The position numbers were made by a program, and so were the translations under genes. 64,000 bases of DNA from NCBI GenBank assembly GCA_016169945.1, contig JADLSH010000375.1, forward strand, positions 844,501 to 908,500, written 5' to 3'. This document shows, piece by piece, positions 44,229 to 56,254 of this stretch (positions are counted from its first letter, which is position 1; every line of letters starts with the position of its first letter). This stretch comes from Trachythela sp. YZ-2020. Lineage: Eukaryota; Cnidaria; Anthozoa; Malacalcyonacea; Clavulariidae. The notes under the pieces are model-generated. The model made no database searches and was not told where the DNA came from. It saw only the letters and a program-made list of their open reading frames with translations.

Positions 44229-45784
44229 GTCGTCGCGTATATCTGTAATTTTTTTTGACAAAATGTTCCTAGCAAATGCGATATATCTTATATTGAACCC
44301 TACTAATGACGTCACAAAATGTATTCATGCATAAATTAGCATATCAGGATTTTTTCAAAATGGCGGACAACTGCCGAACATTTTCATAATTTTCTCAAGA
44401 ACTAATGCAGTCGACAAGCGAAAATACGAAATTAAGTATTCCGTAGGTAAGCCTGAAAGATATAGGCAATAAAAATTTTCGTTGCCAATGTTTTTAAAGC
44501 TATTCAAGAAGAGTTTTTGCAATTAATTTATTAACAATTTGTTTGACAAATTTAAAACTTACGAGTTTTTTTTTTTTTTTTTTTTTTAATATTTTCGCCC
44601 AAAATATTACATTTACAAGGAATAGATATATATAAGAAATGGGCTAGGAGCCTACTAGAAACCACATGGCTTTTTTTTTTAGGCCCCTAGGTTAATTATT
44701 TAAGCTATATCAATAAATATAAGCTCGTGTCAGTGAGTTACAAGCAAAGAGCGGCAAATTGCACTTGCCATGGACGTTCATTCACATTTAACATGAATAT
44801 GACAACAATTAACTTTTCTTAAACGTTTTAAATTGTTTGATTTATATCCTGCATGATCTTTCTTGTAAAGTTAAGCATTTTCAGCGCCATTCGGCCATAG
44901 ACTTTGTTGTTAACGAACTTCCCGATTATTTTAGTAGACATTACGTATTTAAAAATAGATACGCATAGCGTACATGCCTCTACTGGGATTGTAGTTTGAG
45001 GACACAGAGCCATAGAAAGATGCTGAATGCGGATAAAAACATGAAAATGATAGCAAACCATTTTATTTGAATTATTACAAAAAATATATGTTTCTGAATT
45101 AGACTGAACACATCAGTATATAACTATTTTCATAGAAATTAACATTGTATGTTTAGACGGCATTAAATACTTCATGTTTTGCAATATATTTAGTCATTTA
45201 GTGTGCATATAAGTTAATACTACGGTAAGCAATATCTCGACAATATCGCATATTTGTGTTTCGTTATTCGGATCATTTAACGCAGGTTTGCATTTTGAAA
45301 TTATGGCAATTTTGCATCGGTTTCAATTCTGAGCCCAAACGCTTTTGTCTCAAGGAATAATTTGCCAAGGTCGACCACCTTGACCTTAACATGACACCTG
45401 ATACACGCGTATATCATGTTATTATCATTGCAGCAGTTTCAATTGTGCTTTCTAGTTTTTTACTTCATAAACAGCTGATTTAAACAGCAATAAACAGGAA
45501 CTCGTATTTGGTCACCATATTTAAGATGATATGCTGAACAGAACGTTTGGGATTCTAAAATACACTTCTGTCATTTTGAATAACCATTCAGGGTCCTGTC
45601 TATGAAGAACCACACTTCATCTAACAGCTAACACAAAGTGGATTTGCCGACACTATTATTAAATTGCACACATTTTAAGTGATAACAGAACATGAAATAC
45701 GGTATTTTATTTCAATTTTAAAATATAATAACTCCTGCGATTCATCAAGTCGTCGTTCCTGAGTTTTCGTACTTTCCAACGGAG
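44229..45784. other. TANGO2 intron, no supported gene
   Basis: Contains T-runs near 44565 and 44672 and a segment at 44505-44565 matching the end of the tandem unit (39480-39535). A 77-residue frame on the minus strand (44828-45061) is unrecognised. Confidence 0.5.
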
Positions 45785-46205
45785 GTGGCATGTCTTTCTC
45801 ATTCCCTACACCATTTTAGTTCTGAACTAGCTTCAGTCCATAGGCGTATGAAGCAATTTCAAGTTGGGGGGGCACTTTGTCTTAACGGCACCTCTTCTAT
45901 TAGAAAAGGGCACTTTTCCATTGTTTTAGCTGGAGAAAAGGGCACTTTGAAGAAAGCTTGGCGGGGCGACGTGCCCCTGTGCCACCCCCGGTTCTTACGC
46001 CAATGCTTCAGTCGGTTCCGATGTACACACGGAGGGGATTCAACTTGTTCTTCTCTGCTTTCCTCTACCAACTCCTGGCTTATAAACATGGATGCGGGCA
46101 AAATAAATGGAGTCTTGTTTCTTGACCTTAAAAAGCGTTCGACACAGTGGACCATGACATACTGATTAAAAAACTTTACTATATAAAGTATAGTGCTTTA
46201 TAGAG
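45785..46205 (+). mobile_element. LINE reverse-transcriptase fragment, interrupted
   Basis: After the MITE the frame reads SSLLSSTNSWLINMDAG then GVLFLDLKK, and one base later AFDTVDHDILIKKL. This is the first part of a non-LTR RT palm, including the FLDLKKAFDTVDH motif. It is truncated on both sides. Confidence 0.7.
45839..46004. mobile_element. MITE with GGCGTA termini, nested in LINE
   Basis: 166 bp, 9-bp duplication GCTTCAGTC (45830-45838 and 46005-46013). A relative lies at 62381-62544. Confidence 0.7.
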
Positions 46206-46689
46206 ATTTCGAGCACTGATAAAACTGATAATCCCACATGTTAGATTATTTATGATAATCTCACATGTGAAAATTATCGCTTTTGAAGTTTATGAAAATG
46301 GATATTTTATTTTATTCTATTTTGTTTGAAAATTTAAGACTGTCCTTTATATAATAAACAGAAAAATACATGGATGCTTGGAAATCCACCCCTCGCGCTC
46401 TAAGCTTGCATTCCCTTATTAATATTGTTCATTGACAGTCCACCTAAGGCAAAAAAATATCTTCTGTTTCTGGTCAGCGCGTACGTCATTTTTAACTGTG
46501 CGCGTCAACGTCGTTTTTTTCAAATACGGTCCATCAATATCCTTGCGTGCAAATGAAGCACTGTTAAATAAAAATTTTATTCCGTTAAACCTTCAAATTT
46601 GGTGACAGTTTAGCATTAAAAGGATAAAAAATCACTATACACTTCATAAAAAAATAGAAAAATACTCAGCCATTTCTCCAAGAAAGCGC

Positions 46690-47292
46690 CTCCTTATTAA
46701 CTCTTAGGGAGAAATAAAGAAGAACGAAAAAAAAGCCGCGTCGCCGCGTCAATTCTGCACAAACTCACTGACCAGAAACATACTTTTTTTTGGCTTAACG
46801 CAGCTTTGATGTAAACTGCAGTTGGTGAAACACTATTGATTGGAATGGCGTTGTCGTCGCGGGCTGACCCCTGGTCTAATAGCGGGCCAGCCCTTGGTAG
46901 TTTCCCTGGTGCTGTCGTTGTGAAACTTGGCACCGATACTGATATTCTCGCGCAAAACAGTAGTTTTCGTTTCGGCGTTGGCTACGGTCATTCCTTCGCT
47001 TAGTTTTCCGACATTCGTTCGCGAGATGGCCTACTCCATATAATTATAACATGCGCCACGACAACCTCGGCGGGGGTTCTGCGTTCTTAATTGCTGCCAC
47101 GTCGCTGATACTATTCACAGATGGCGACAGTTGGTTAATCGTCTCGGTGGGGACTTCTACGCTTTCTTTCACTACTGGCGCACCATGGTCGATTCGCTGA
47201 GTCCTATCGAACGAGATGCCGTGAAAAAATATTGATATTTTTCCATACCTAACACTGGCACAACCTGTTTCCCAGGGTTTCACCTCCGCCAC
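46690..47292 (-). pseudogene. degenerate retroelement Gag zinc knuckle and protease start
   Basis: Minus strand, several frames. EPPPRLSWRM leads into a damaged CCHC knuckle (CYNY then GVGHLANECRK, with two extra bases between). Farther on, AVYIKAALSQKKVCF resembles the entry to a retroviral-type aspartic protease. It is probably a fragment of a Gypsy-like element. The identification is tentative. Confidence 0.35.
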
Positions 47293-47293
47293 G

Positions 47294-47309
47294 CCCCCCC
47301 CCCCCCCCC
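47294..47309 (+). repeat. C homopolymer
   Basis: A run of about 16 C. Its length is likely to be unreliable. Confidence 0.9.
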
Positions 47310-47344
47310 AACATCTGCTCCGCCGAAACCCTGTTACTGTCTGG

Positions 47345-47822
47345 CAGGGTTCTCACTTTTAAGGAAATTTCCTTAAACTATGGAAATTTCGACCTTTTTT
47401 TACTTTTTTAAGGAATTGTTTGAGGAATTATATTTTTTAAGGAATTTCTAAGGAATTCTGAATTTTATCTGAAATATTTACTTTTATTAACAAAAATCAT
47501 GAAAATTGAACAAAATGTGACAACAAATAAAAATTGTTGTTATTAATATGAGTCTGACTAGTGTTGACAGTTGTTTTACACTTGTTTATATTGTCTATTT
47601 GACTGATGATAACAAAATTAATTTTTCCCGCCTTTTCCCCCGCCTTTTCCCCGCCTTTTTACACCAGTTTCCAGCAGTGAACTCTATATAGAGTTCACTG
47701 GTTTCCAGGCGTCATATTCCTGGGAACCAGGCTCGGTCACGGTTTTAAGGAAATTTTAGTCAATCTAAGGAATTTTTACCCTGAATCTAAGGATTTCCTA
47801 ACAACGGGATGTGAGAGCCCTG
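47345..47822. mobile_element. hAT-type MITE
   Basis: 478 bp, termini CAGGGTTCTCAC and GTGAGAGCCCTG, 8-bp duplication CTGTCTGG (47337-47344 and 47823-47830). Inside is a perfect 24-bp palindrome (47676-47699, arms agtgaactctat). Confidence 0.85.
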
Positions 47823-48048
47823 CTGTCTGGTCATGTGACATCCCAGATTTTGGGATGTAGATTAATTTGTCGTTAGGGTGGGTACGTTGGGCAGAGTTTA
47901 TATGAGTAGTGCATATTAATTAATTTGTACGATTTACTTTTCTTTACTCATATTGTTTTCGATTCTTTTTCATTTATTATTGACCCAAAGTCAGTTTGTA
48001 TGCAAAATTCAGTTTGTAAAAATAATTCAAGCTTTATGTGTGAAATTT

Positions 48049-48411
48049 TTACAGCCATATAATATTTATAGTTAAATTTTTTGACAGCCATATACACGAA
48101 ATTGATACACTCGTTGTCGCGTTTGTTCGATCTAAAAATATGTGATCGTATTGTATTACTGTCGTTCCAATTGAAGTGTTCCTCGAATATTGATTCGATA
48201 CATTACCTCGCGCTGACCAATTCATTTGTTCAAGTTCCTCGAGATATTCATACACTTCCTGTGAAAGTTGACCAATCACAATCCGTATGTGATTTGAGTA
48301 CGAATCAACTGACCAATGAGGAACCTGCATTGCAGAAAGTAAACAATATTCAAAAATCAAGAATTCGGTATTTCGGTTGTTTTCATCATTCATGTAACTG
48401 AAATTCTTCAA
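48049..48411 (-). CDS. uncharacterised frame in the left palindrome arm
   Basis: 120 residues sharing HIRIVIGQLSQEVYEYLEEL and NWSARGNV with the right-arm frame. After GTTV it continues IQYDHIFLDRTN, where the right copy has a 40-residue segment first, so a deletion probably removed that part here. I do not recognise the family. Confidence 0.35.
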   Translation of the reverse strand: MKNFSYMNDENNRNTEFLIFEYCLLSAMQVPHWSVDSYSNHIRIVIGQLSQEVYEYLEELEQMNWSARGNVSNQYSRNTSIGTTVIQYDHIFLDRTNATTSVSISCIWLSKNLTINIIWL

Positions 48412-49848
48412 ATGTGTTTACATTTGTGCTCAGAAAAACGTTTAATTGAAATCAAGAAAAATGTCAAAGTGTTGAAGATTTTCTATGGTTTAGAAAACTG
48501 TTTAGAACCAGAATAGAACAAATATGCAAAGCCGTTGCGAGATCAAGGTTTTACTTCAACAAATATAACAAATATTCATTTTATTTTTAGAAACTAAGCG
48601 ATCAAACGTGGCGGTTTCCTAATCTATATTTCAAAGGAAAATGTCACTTTCATCTGTTTACAATATATATTTTTTCCCGTTAACTCTTTTAGTACAGTAA
48701 AAATAATGTGTATAGACACGTCATTTTATAGTGCAATGAATGTCAGTGGCAAATTTTGGTTTATAGACCAAATAATTTATTGTAAAGGTACGAAGAGTTT
48801 TTTCTAAATTTCAAATTTAATGTTCTCTGTATGAAATTGTAACAAACTTTACTGTAATATAGTAATATTATAAACAATATAGATTATTAAGTACAATTTT
48901 ATAGTTTTAGAACACAAATATGTTAAATGTTTTATGTACTTGCTTGACATTTTTGATTTATTATCGTATTTATATATATCAGAATCGATCCTAAAAATAG
49001 CGCCACAAAAATAGACACTGTCACTGTTTGTCTAAATCATAAATGTGAAGCAAGTACATAAATACATATTTGTGTTTTAAAACTATAAAATTGTACTATA
49101 ATCTATATTGTTTCTAATAGTATTGCTATATTACAGTGTTAAAAGTTTGTTACAATTTCATACAGAGAACAAATTTGAAAGTTAGAAAAAACTTTTCTTC
49201 ATACCTTTACAATAAATTATTTGGTCTATAAACCAAAATTTGCCACTGTCATTCATTGCACTATAAAATGACGTGTTGATACACATTATTTTTACTGTAC
49301 TAAAAGAGTTAACGGGAAAAAATATATATTGTAAACAGATGAAAGTGACATTTTCCTTTGAAATATAGATTAGAAAACCGCCACGTTTGTCGCTTAGTTT
49401 CTAAAAATAAAATGAATATTTGTTATATTTGTTGAAGTAAAACCTTGATCTCGCAACGCGGCTTTGCATATTTATTCAATTCTGGTTCTAAACCGTTTTC
49501 TAAACCATAGAAAATCTTCAACACTTTGACATTTTTCTTGAGAAGCCATACATGTATTTCAATTAAACGTTTTTCTGAGCACAAATGTAAACACATTTGA
49601 AGAATTTCAGTTACATGAATGATGAAAACAACCGAATTCTTGATTTTTGAATATTGTTTACTTCCTGCAATGCAGGATCAGTTCCTCATTGGTCAGTTGA
49701 TTCGTATTCAAATCACATACGGATTGTGATTGGTCAACTTTCACAGGAAGTGTATGAATATCTCGAGGAACTTGAACAAATGAATTGGTCAGCGCGAGGT
49801 AATGTATTGAATCAATATTCGAGGAACACTTCAATTGGAACGACAGTA
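48157..49848. repeat. 1.7-kb palindrome
   Basis: Two arms of about 820 bp (48157-48975 and 49030-49848) in opposite orientation with a short centre near 49000. The outer parts carry the same coding-like segment, transcribed outward from the centre (minus on the left, plus on the right). Confidence 0.9.
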
Positions 49849-49995
49849 AATATAAAATATTTTGAAACTGTGTATAAATCAGTGCTATATAAGTTTAAGC
49901 GTTCTCCTTACAGCGGAATCGAACAATTAGTTGGTAAACAGCTACAGCAAGGCGATTCCGTGCCGTATGACCGCATTTTCGATCTTTATGTGTAG
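49654..49995 (+). CDS. uncharacterised frame in the right palindrome arm
   Basis: 113 residues, ending GIEQLVGKQLQQGDSVPYDR and FDLYV. It shares its first 70 residues with the left arm. No signal peptide or membrane segment. It may be an exon or a fragment of a transposon gene; the function is unknown. Confidence 0.35.
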   Translation: MFTSCNAGSVPHWSVDSYSNHIRIVIGQLSQEVYEYLEELEQMNWSARGNVLNQYSRNTSIGTTVNIKYFETVYKSVLYKFKRSPYSGIEQLVGKQLQQGDSVPYDRIFDLYV

Positions 49996-50524
49996 TCTGT
50001 AGACGATAATATGCGAGAAAGCTTATTGTATTAATAATAATTCCAAGGATATAAAACTATAAATGGTTATATATTAGACTAAAACACCGTCGTTCGATGC
50101 AGCGTCCTTTAGACGGATCTTTTAAATGATAGTGGTTGGTTTACAATGTCAATGCTGTAGCAGATATTAATATCCTCGTTTGAAGGATTTAATTTGAAAC
50201 TTGTAATTGTATTGTTTACAAATCTTAGGCTCTGCTGCCCGACATCTCCGTTCGGTTAAAAGCTAGCAGCATTCGACTTTGCGCAAAAAGATATTTAGAA
50301 CTCTAATTTTATTCGGTTAACAAATAATCTAAGTCAGACTTATCAGGAAAATCGTCAGTAAATTGAATTTTAGTATAAATTGTTAAACAAACTCAGAACA
50401 ATGAGAGAAATTCAATAATTAGACGAACAGTTTCATTACCATATATGGGATAATTGTTTTGTTTATCAACGCGATATCAACAGACTGTCGCCTACCCCTA
50501 CTGAGTATAGCAGACGACTTTGAC

Positions 50525-50620
50525 TCACGTGACCAGACAGTACCAGGGTCTCTCCGCAGCAGGGTGTGTGCGAAGGTGAGACCCTGGGAAACAGGTTGAC
50601 ACTGGCATCACTCCCATCAT
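50525..50620. repeat. dispersed repeat shared with 47240-47345 in inverse orientation
   Basis: gaccctgggaaacaggttg and a ccagacagta...cagggt segment also occur, reverse-complemented, around 47245-47345. Positions 49996-50524 have no gene I can support. Confidence 0.4.
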
Positions 50621-50644
50621 ATATACCGAACTTGCTCAGCAACT

Positions 50645-50725
50645 GGACTCTGTATCTCAGTTGGTTAGAGCGCTGCACAGGAATCGCAGGGCCGCAGATT
50701 CAATTCCTGCCACAGGACCTAAGTT
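50645..50725 (+). mobile_element. tRNA-derived SINE head
   Basis: Box A-like ctcagttggttagagcgctg and box B-like gattcaattcctgcc at tRNA spacing, but no closed acceptor stem. A SINE promoter rather than a tRNA gene. Confidence 0.6.
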
Positions 50726-50729
50726 GCAT

Positions 50730-52087
50730 TTATCGCGACTAGGTCTAAAAATGTATATAAATTTTCGTTTGAATATTCCATCTACAAACACTTTCTGCTA
50801 TTGGTCCTATCGAACGAGATGTCAATTGAATAACAGTACGTAGCTCCTGGTACAACATCTATTCTTCGACTTAGTCAAGAACTGATTAAGACGCATCAGA
50901 CGTACAACAATGACGAGGTTAAACATTATGGAAATTAAATTAAACGTGTATATGGGCATTACCAAAATAATCTATCAGGAATGGTCATTGTGTTCTATTA
51001 ATTTCTATACAATTGGTGGTATGAATTTCCTAGTGGGTCCTGATAGTTAGGCTTGACTATCTAGCAGTGGGCCCTGAGGAGCGGGCTTCTGTTGATATAG
51101 CACTATTCCTGTTTACCACTTTCATGGGCACGGGTTATTCCTGCATGAGGCAGGATCTTGTTTACGAATATGAAGAACCATAAATGATCCCATTCGGTGA
51201 ATATCATGCAAGTCTAAATATTTCAACAACGAAGCATGGAAACGAAAATGTTCCAAAGAAATTACTATATAATTTACAGTTTTAAGAGTTCTCTTTCTTA
51301 AGTGAATTAAACTCGCTTCATATGCACTTTCATTTCTCCCGAACGCTTAATTACGTACTCTACGTCTCGTCGTCTCTATAGATCGTTTTCACGGATCACG
51401 TGAAAAATTCTAATATCTAAACTACAAAAGCTACAAGGTTGGCTGTTTTATATGTTCCATATATATCGTTAGATCGAGTGTTCACCAAAATTTTTGAGTT
51501 GATACAAGTATTTCTCGTTGAGTTACGGAGTTTGAAGATGTTATTGCTGACGTCAGCATTATTTCCAAAGTCTCTTAAAACTATGTTATATGATTTTTAA
51601 GATTAATAAGTGCACATGCTTTTTGCGCGGAAATTTTACACCAACAAAGAGTTTTAGCGAAAATGTTTAGATTCTTGTGAAGGTTGGATTAGGCGTCACT
51701 CTTAACATTATTAATCAAGCATTTTAAAACCAGGTTATGTAATAACATAGTTTTCACAGCCTTTGAAAATAATACTGACGTCAGCTCAAACAGAAACTTC
51801 ATAACTCAAGGGGGGCGCCCAACGCTTGCGACAGCATATACCTGTGTACTAGCTACGTTGGAATTTTGCCGGTTTTTATTCAGTTCAACAATCAACTCTA
51901 AATAACGCATCTTAAAAGTATTTAGTACAACGTTAAAGTTAGCGCGAACATTTCCCATGCTTCAAAGTTTTGTCTACTGGTAGATACAATCCTTGGATAG
52001 TTTAATTGACGGGAAAAGTTTGAAATATGTTTAACAGAGAAATAAACACTAATATAGAACATCCGATTTAAAATTTGTATATTATAG
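50730..52087. other. TANGO2 intron, no supported feature
   Basis: Unique-looking AT-rich sequence up to the acceptor TATTATAG before exon 2. Confidence 0.4.
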
Positions 52088-52553
52088 GTTTTGATGTTTC
52101 CAGTGGTTCTGCGGGAGCGACATGGCTGGGTATGTCAGTGAGTGGCAGAATTGGAATATTAACGAACTATAGACAGAGTGAAAAATTTTACAAGAAAAAC
52201 GCAAAAGGTCGTGGGAGACTTATCACAAGCTTCCTCAAATCCAATGATGCACCTCATCAGTACCTAGAAAAGGTGAAGCAAACCGGGAAAGACTACAAAG
52301 GTTTCAACTTGATTGTGGGCAATGTATGGCCAGGAAATTCCACTGCGATGGAGTTTGGGTATTATTGCAATCAAGAAAACGAACAGTTTGAGAGCTTGAA
52401 GCCAGGCACATACGGTCTTAGTAATCGATATTTGGATTATGGATGGCAGAAAGTTAGTTTGGGAAAGATACAATTCCAGGAAATAATCAAACGAAAATCT
52501 TCGGTGAAGGAGAAGGCCAACATGCTCATAGAAATGTTACAAGATGAAACAAG
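52088..52553 (+). CDS. TANGO2: TANGO2 exon 2
   Basis: 466 bp. The acceptor ttatag completes the Gly codon begun in exon 1. It encodes GATWLGMSVSGRIGILTNY, the GRGRLI and YLEKV segments, GFNLIVGNVW and PGTYGLSNRYLDYGWQKV. These match the body of the TANGO2/NRDE family, including the TYGLSN signature. The donor AAG|GTATGG splits an Arg codon that exon 3 completes. The frame has no damage. Confidence 0.92.
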
Positions 52554-53088
52554 GTATGGCTGAGATATATGTATGATCAGAAATAACTAGGGGTCTTCAT
52601 TTAAAAGCCTGTAAAGGTTTGAGTAGACTCCTAGCCCTAGACAATAATTATGTATATATATAGTTAGTATTTTTGTGTAATAAATGGGCGAATAATAATA
52701 AAAAAAATATTTTTAAAATAGATGTATATTTAGGGCGGAGCAACGACCATGCGCGCCGATCGACGTGTGATTCTGTAGTATTCTGGAATGATCACGTTGA
52801 ATTTCTGATGAAAGTGAAATTACACACATTTTGTTTTGTCAAGTGGTCATTTTCCTGAATAGATTCAATACACGTAAAATATCGCCTTGTTAACGGATTT
52901 CAATCAGTTTCTATTATTACTAGTAAACGGTCTGCTGCCTCATGGGAGGATGTATTATGTCAACAAAAACACTTAAATTCATTTAAACAGAGCACTCACA
53001 GAACGACGTTTTTACCTGTATAATCAAGTTTTAGCCTTTATAATCAATACGTTATCTAACTAATCTGTTTTCCTTTCATTTTTTTCAG

Positions 53089-53205
53089 ATATCCTGATGA
53101 TGAGCTTTTTGTTGGGCCTCAAGATGACGGATTGTCTCGCTCTTTTCTCGAGAGTTTTACCGCTATATCTGTTCTTTTTGCAAAAGAGCGATCGTGCGGT
53201 ACCAG
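53089..53205 (+). CDS. TANGO2: TANGO2 exon 3
   Basis: 117 bp after a polypyrimidine tract and CAG. Read in the phase set by exon 2 it gives YPDDELFVGPQDDGLSR, ESFTAISVLFAKERSCGT, corresponding to the family segment that ends in YGTRTNT. Donor CAG|GTAAAA splits an Arg codon. The longer open frame at 53097-53327 is a different frame and is not the gene. Confidence 0.9.
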
Positions 53206-54117
53206 GTAAAATGAAGTATTTTTCAGTGAAGACCGCAACGCCTTATTGTAGATCCAACCCCTTTATAGAAAAGTCTGCAAAGATCATGCGCGAATTTGCT
53301 AAGATGCTCATGCATGAATATGATTAATGAAAAGTTAATTTTCAGAATTGAAAGAAAGTTGAGAATATCAGACATGTTTTCACTTCTCGGTTGAAGTAAA
53401 TGAATGCAAACACGGGTCGAATTGCATTCATGACCTAGCCTTACGACACTCCAGTCTGGTGTCTTCATTAGGGATGATCTAAAGTCGCACCGTAGCTCCT
53501 TATGTACCCGAGATATGACGTCATCGGCCAACAAGGTGGAGATGCTCTTGTGGCAAATAGCTATCGTCATCTCTATTTAAAGAATGATGTTTCATGTTTA
53601 TCTCCCGCGCTATTAGGCAACGTCTTTGGCCATAGCGATGATAGGTGGTGAATTGGTGATATCACTACTTATGAGTTTTCCTACGCGATCGCATGCTTGT
53701 TTTCACACACAAGTTCAGATTTGAATAACATATCAGAACCATGGATTATCCGATAAATATCGATCGCTACATCATAGCCCGAGTGATCTCATAGATTGGT
53801 GTATACTGTAGCTTGCCAGGTTTAAATAGTTACAATTACAATAGCCTGAGACGCTTCAAGATGGCCGGACGACTGCTCAGACATACCTGTAGGCAATAGC
53901 AAAATCAACTAAAACTTTGACAATTTCACCGCATGCTGGAATGTACCCAGAATGTTTGCTTGTGAATAGCATGGGTTTTGTAGATCAACAGTCACGTAAG
54001 TATGTCAAAACAATCCGTTCAAATATCAGACAGGATTTCGTCCTAAGAATTAAACTTTGACCGCAGTCTGATATGTACAAATGTGGAATGAATGGTATGA
54101 AAATACGGATTATGGCA

Positions 54118-54395
54118 AATTGAACCGCGTTGTCTTCCTAGATGTTCGAAAAGCCTTGACTCAATCAACTATATAATACGTAAATTGGAAACACAATTTC
54201 GTGTTTCGAACATTGAATTAGATTGGTTTAAGTCTTGCTTAACGTCCTTTACACTAACCCAGAACAAGTTTACATTATCAATGGCCATTCATCACCTTCC
54301 AAACGATTATTTGAGGTGTCTCGAAGGGATCAATTTTAGGGCTACTGTTATTCTTACTCGTATTAAACGATTTACCAGGAAGTCTACATAGGACT
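54118..54395 (+). mobile_element. LINE reverse-transcriptase fragment in TANGO2 intron 3
   Basis: VVFLDVRKAL, then FRVSNIELDWFKSCLTSF and, out of frame, a GSILGPLL-like stretch: an RT palm fragment with several breaks. Positions 53206-54117 show nothing else I can support. Confidence 0.6.
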
Positions 54396-54750
54396 AGTGG
54401 CTTGCGAGGTTGTGGGAATACAAAGGTCCGGAGAACAAAAAATCCCACTTGTAATGAATGAGTATTTTTTTACTCATTGATTTCGGTAATTGACGAAGTC
54501 AATATACGGCAGTTTTTGACTACTTGTCATGATTACTAAAAATACAATCCTCAGACAATCAGTAAAAGTGTAATTTGATCTTTCGGTAATTGTTAATGAA
54601 AGTTAAAATTATTTATTACCAGTTCCGTTGTCGCGCAGAACAGGTTATACGTGTGATCAATGAAAATTGACCAGTTGCGTTACCGGCGCGAAATCTTACC
54701 TGGAGCCCAAGTTTAATATTTTCTAGAGCCCAAGCTTGTATATTTTCTAG

Positions 54751-54892
54751 AACGAACACCGTTATTATCGTGGACAATGAAGACAATGCCAGTGTTGTCG
54801 AGCGAACGATGGTCGAGCCAATCAACTTGGACAACGTTCAGTGGAAAACGAACACGTTTCATTTTAAAATTCATGGAGGACATTGTGAGTGA
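54751..54892 (+). CDS. TANGO2: TANGO2 exon 4 (last)
   Basis: 142 bp from acceptor TTTTCTAG to TGA. The first base completes Arg; then TNTVIIVDNEDNASVVERTM, LDNVQWKTNTFHFKIHGGHC and a final Glu. This is the conserved RTNTV end of the family. The acceptor region is partly duplicated (attttctagagcccaag occurs just upstream), giving a second TTCTAG at 54720. The opposite strand is also open, but the phase match with exon 3 decides the strand. Confidence 0.9.
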
Positions 54893-54998
54893 AAGGTCAT
54901 CTTGCTCGTCCAGCAAGAAAAGATGAAGAGCTTGTCTGTCTTGGTAGCTAAAGAACATAACGTCCCCTCTGCATAGGAAGTGGTGGATCTGAGGCACT

Positions 54999-55032
<34 letters not shown>

Positions 55033-55225
55033 GTGGATTTTATTACACGTTCAATAGCAGAATAGCTAAATTACAACGTGTTTACAAGCATTAAAATTAT
55101 TTGCGTTCAATAGCAGAATAGCCAAGGTACAACGTGTTTACAAGCATCAAAAAATTATTTACATCAATTGACTTATGTGTATTTAAAACTACTGATATAT
55201 ACAATTAGATATTTATATAAAAACT

Positions 55226-56254
55226 CTACTTATCTAATTTAAAATTGTACTCGTTAATAGCATGAACTAAAGGACTGTTTCTGAATCGTTCAGTATTACA
55301 AAAAAAGTTATATATTTTTTTGCCATTTGTCCTGGTCTCTCTTTCTCTTATGTCATTCAATTTATTTCGCAATAGTCCGTGAAGTCTATGCGATGGTTCT
55401 AGCATATCCTCAATTAAAGAGGCAGGCACATAAATTATTCCTGCGTTCTTCTAAAGTCAGCAGATTGCTCTGGATTAATAGTGGTTCATATTCACCATGA
55501 CCTGGATAAATTATTCGGAGGGCTCTTTTTTGGATTCTTTCTATGTTTTTCTTTTGCATTTGTGTCAACCCACCGCTCCAAATTTGCGCTCCGTACTCCA
55601 GAACAGAACGAATTACTGTACAATAGAAAGCTAATAGGTCACCCTTTGATGCGCCATAACTCCTTAAAATCTTCAATAGATAAAGACGCTTTGCGCCTTT
55701 TTTTATAATGTACTCAGTGTTGGTACTCCATTTCAGGTCGTCGTCTAACCATAATCCTAACAGTTTATGCGACTTTACACGGGATAGTTGATTGTCGCTA
55801 AGGTTAATTGGTGGTATTTCTGTTTTATTTCTCCGAAAATCAATTAGCATTTCCTTACATTTTTTCCCATTCAGTTCCATTCTCTCATCTTTCGCAAATT
55901 GCACTACGCTACTTACATTTCGTTGGGCGTTACCAATTGAACTACCATATGAGTGTTGAGTTATGTTTATGACTTCGGACAATGTGGTGTCGTCAACGAA
56001 CATTACTGTATCTTGATCTTCAGATGCCTCACATATCTGTTCCTGTTCGTTAGGTATAGTAACTCGTGGAAGTTGGTTAATTTTAAGAATAAATGCTATT
56101 GGACCTAATTTGCTACCTTGTGGAACTCCGCCTTTAATCTTTCGCAAGTCAGATTGTTCACCTTGAAATGATGTAAATTGCGATCTGCCATGAAGATAGG
56201 ATGCAAACCAACATACCAACGCTGGCCGTACACCGATGTTAATAAAGGTCTCAA
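55226..56254 (-). pseudogene. LINE RT, C-terminal part
   Basis: Contains SYLHGRSQFTSFQGE, GVPQGSKLGPIAF, the catalytic FVDDTTL, and then LLGLWLDDDLKWSTN and the thumb and tail regions. A frame change near 55425 separates the last 67 residues (ending NEYNFKLDK). Key RT residues are present, but the gene is split and frameshifted. Confidence 0.85.

Noticed and set aside
50645..50725. A tRNA gene
   Set aside because: Boxes A and B are tRNA-like, but I see no acceptor stem that closes; a SINE promoter is more likely. The same applies to 60590-60690.
54713..54997. A 94-residue minus-strand frame
   Set aside because: It is the antisense of TANGO2 exon 4, whose plus-strand phase and sequence fit the gene exactly.
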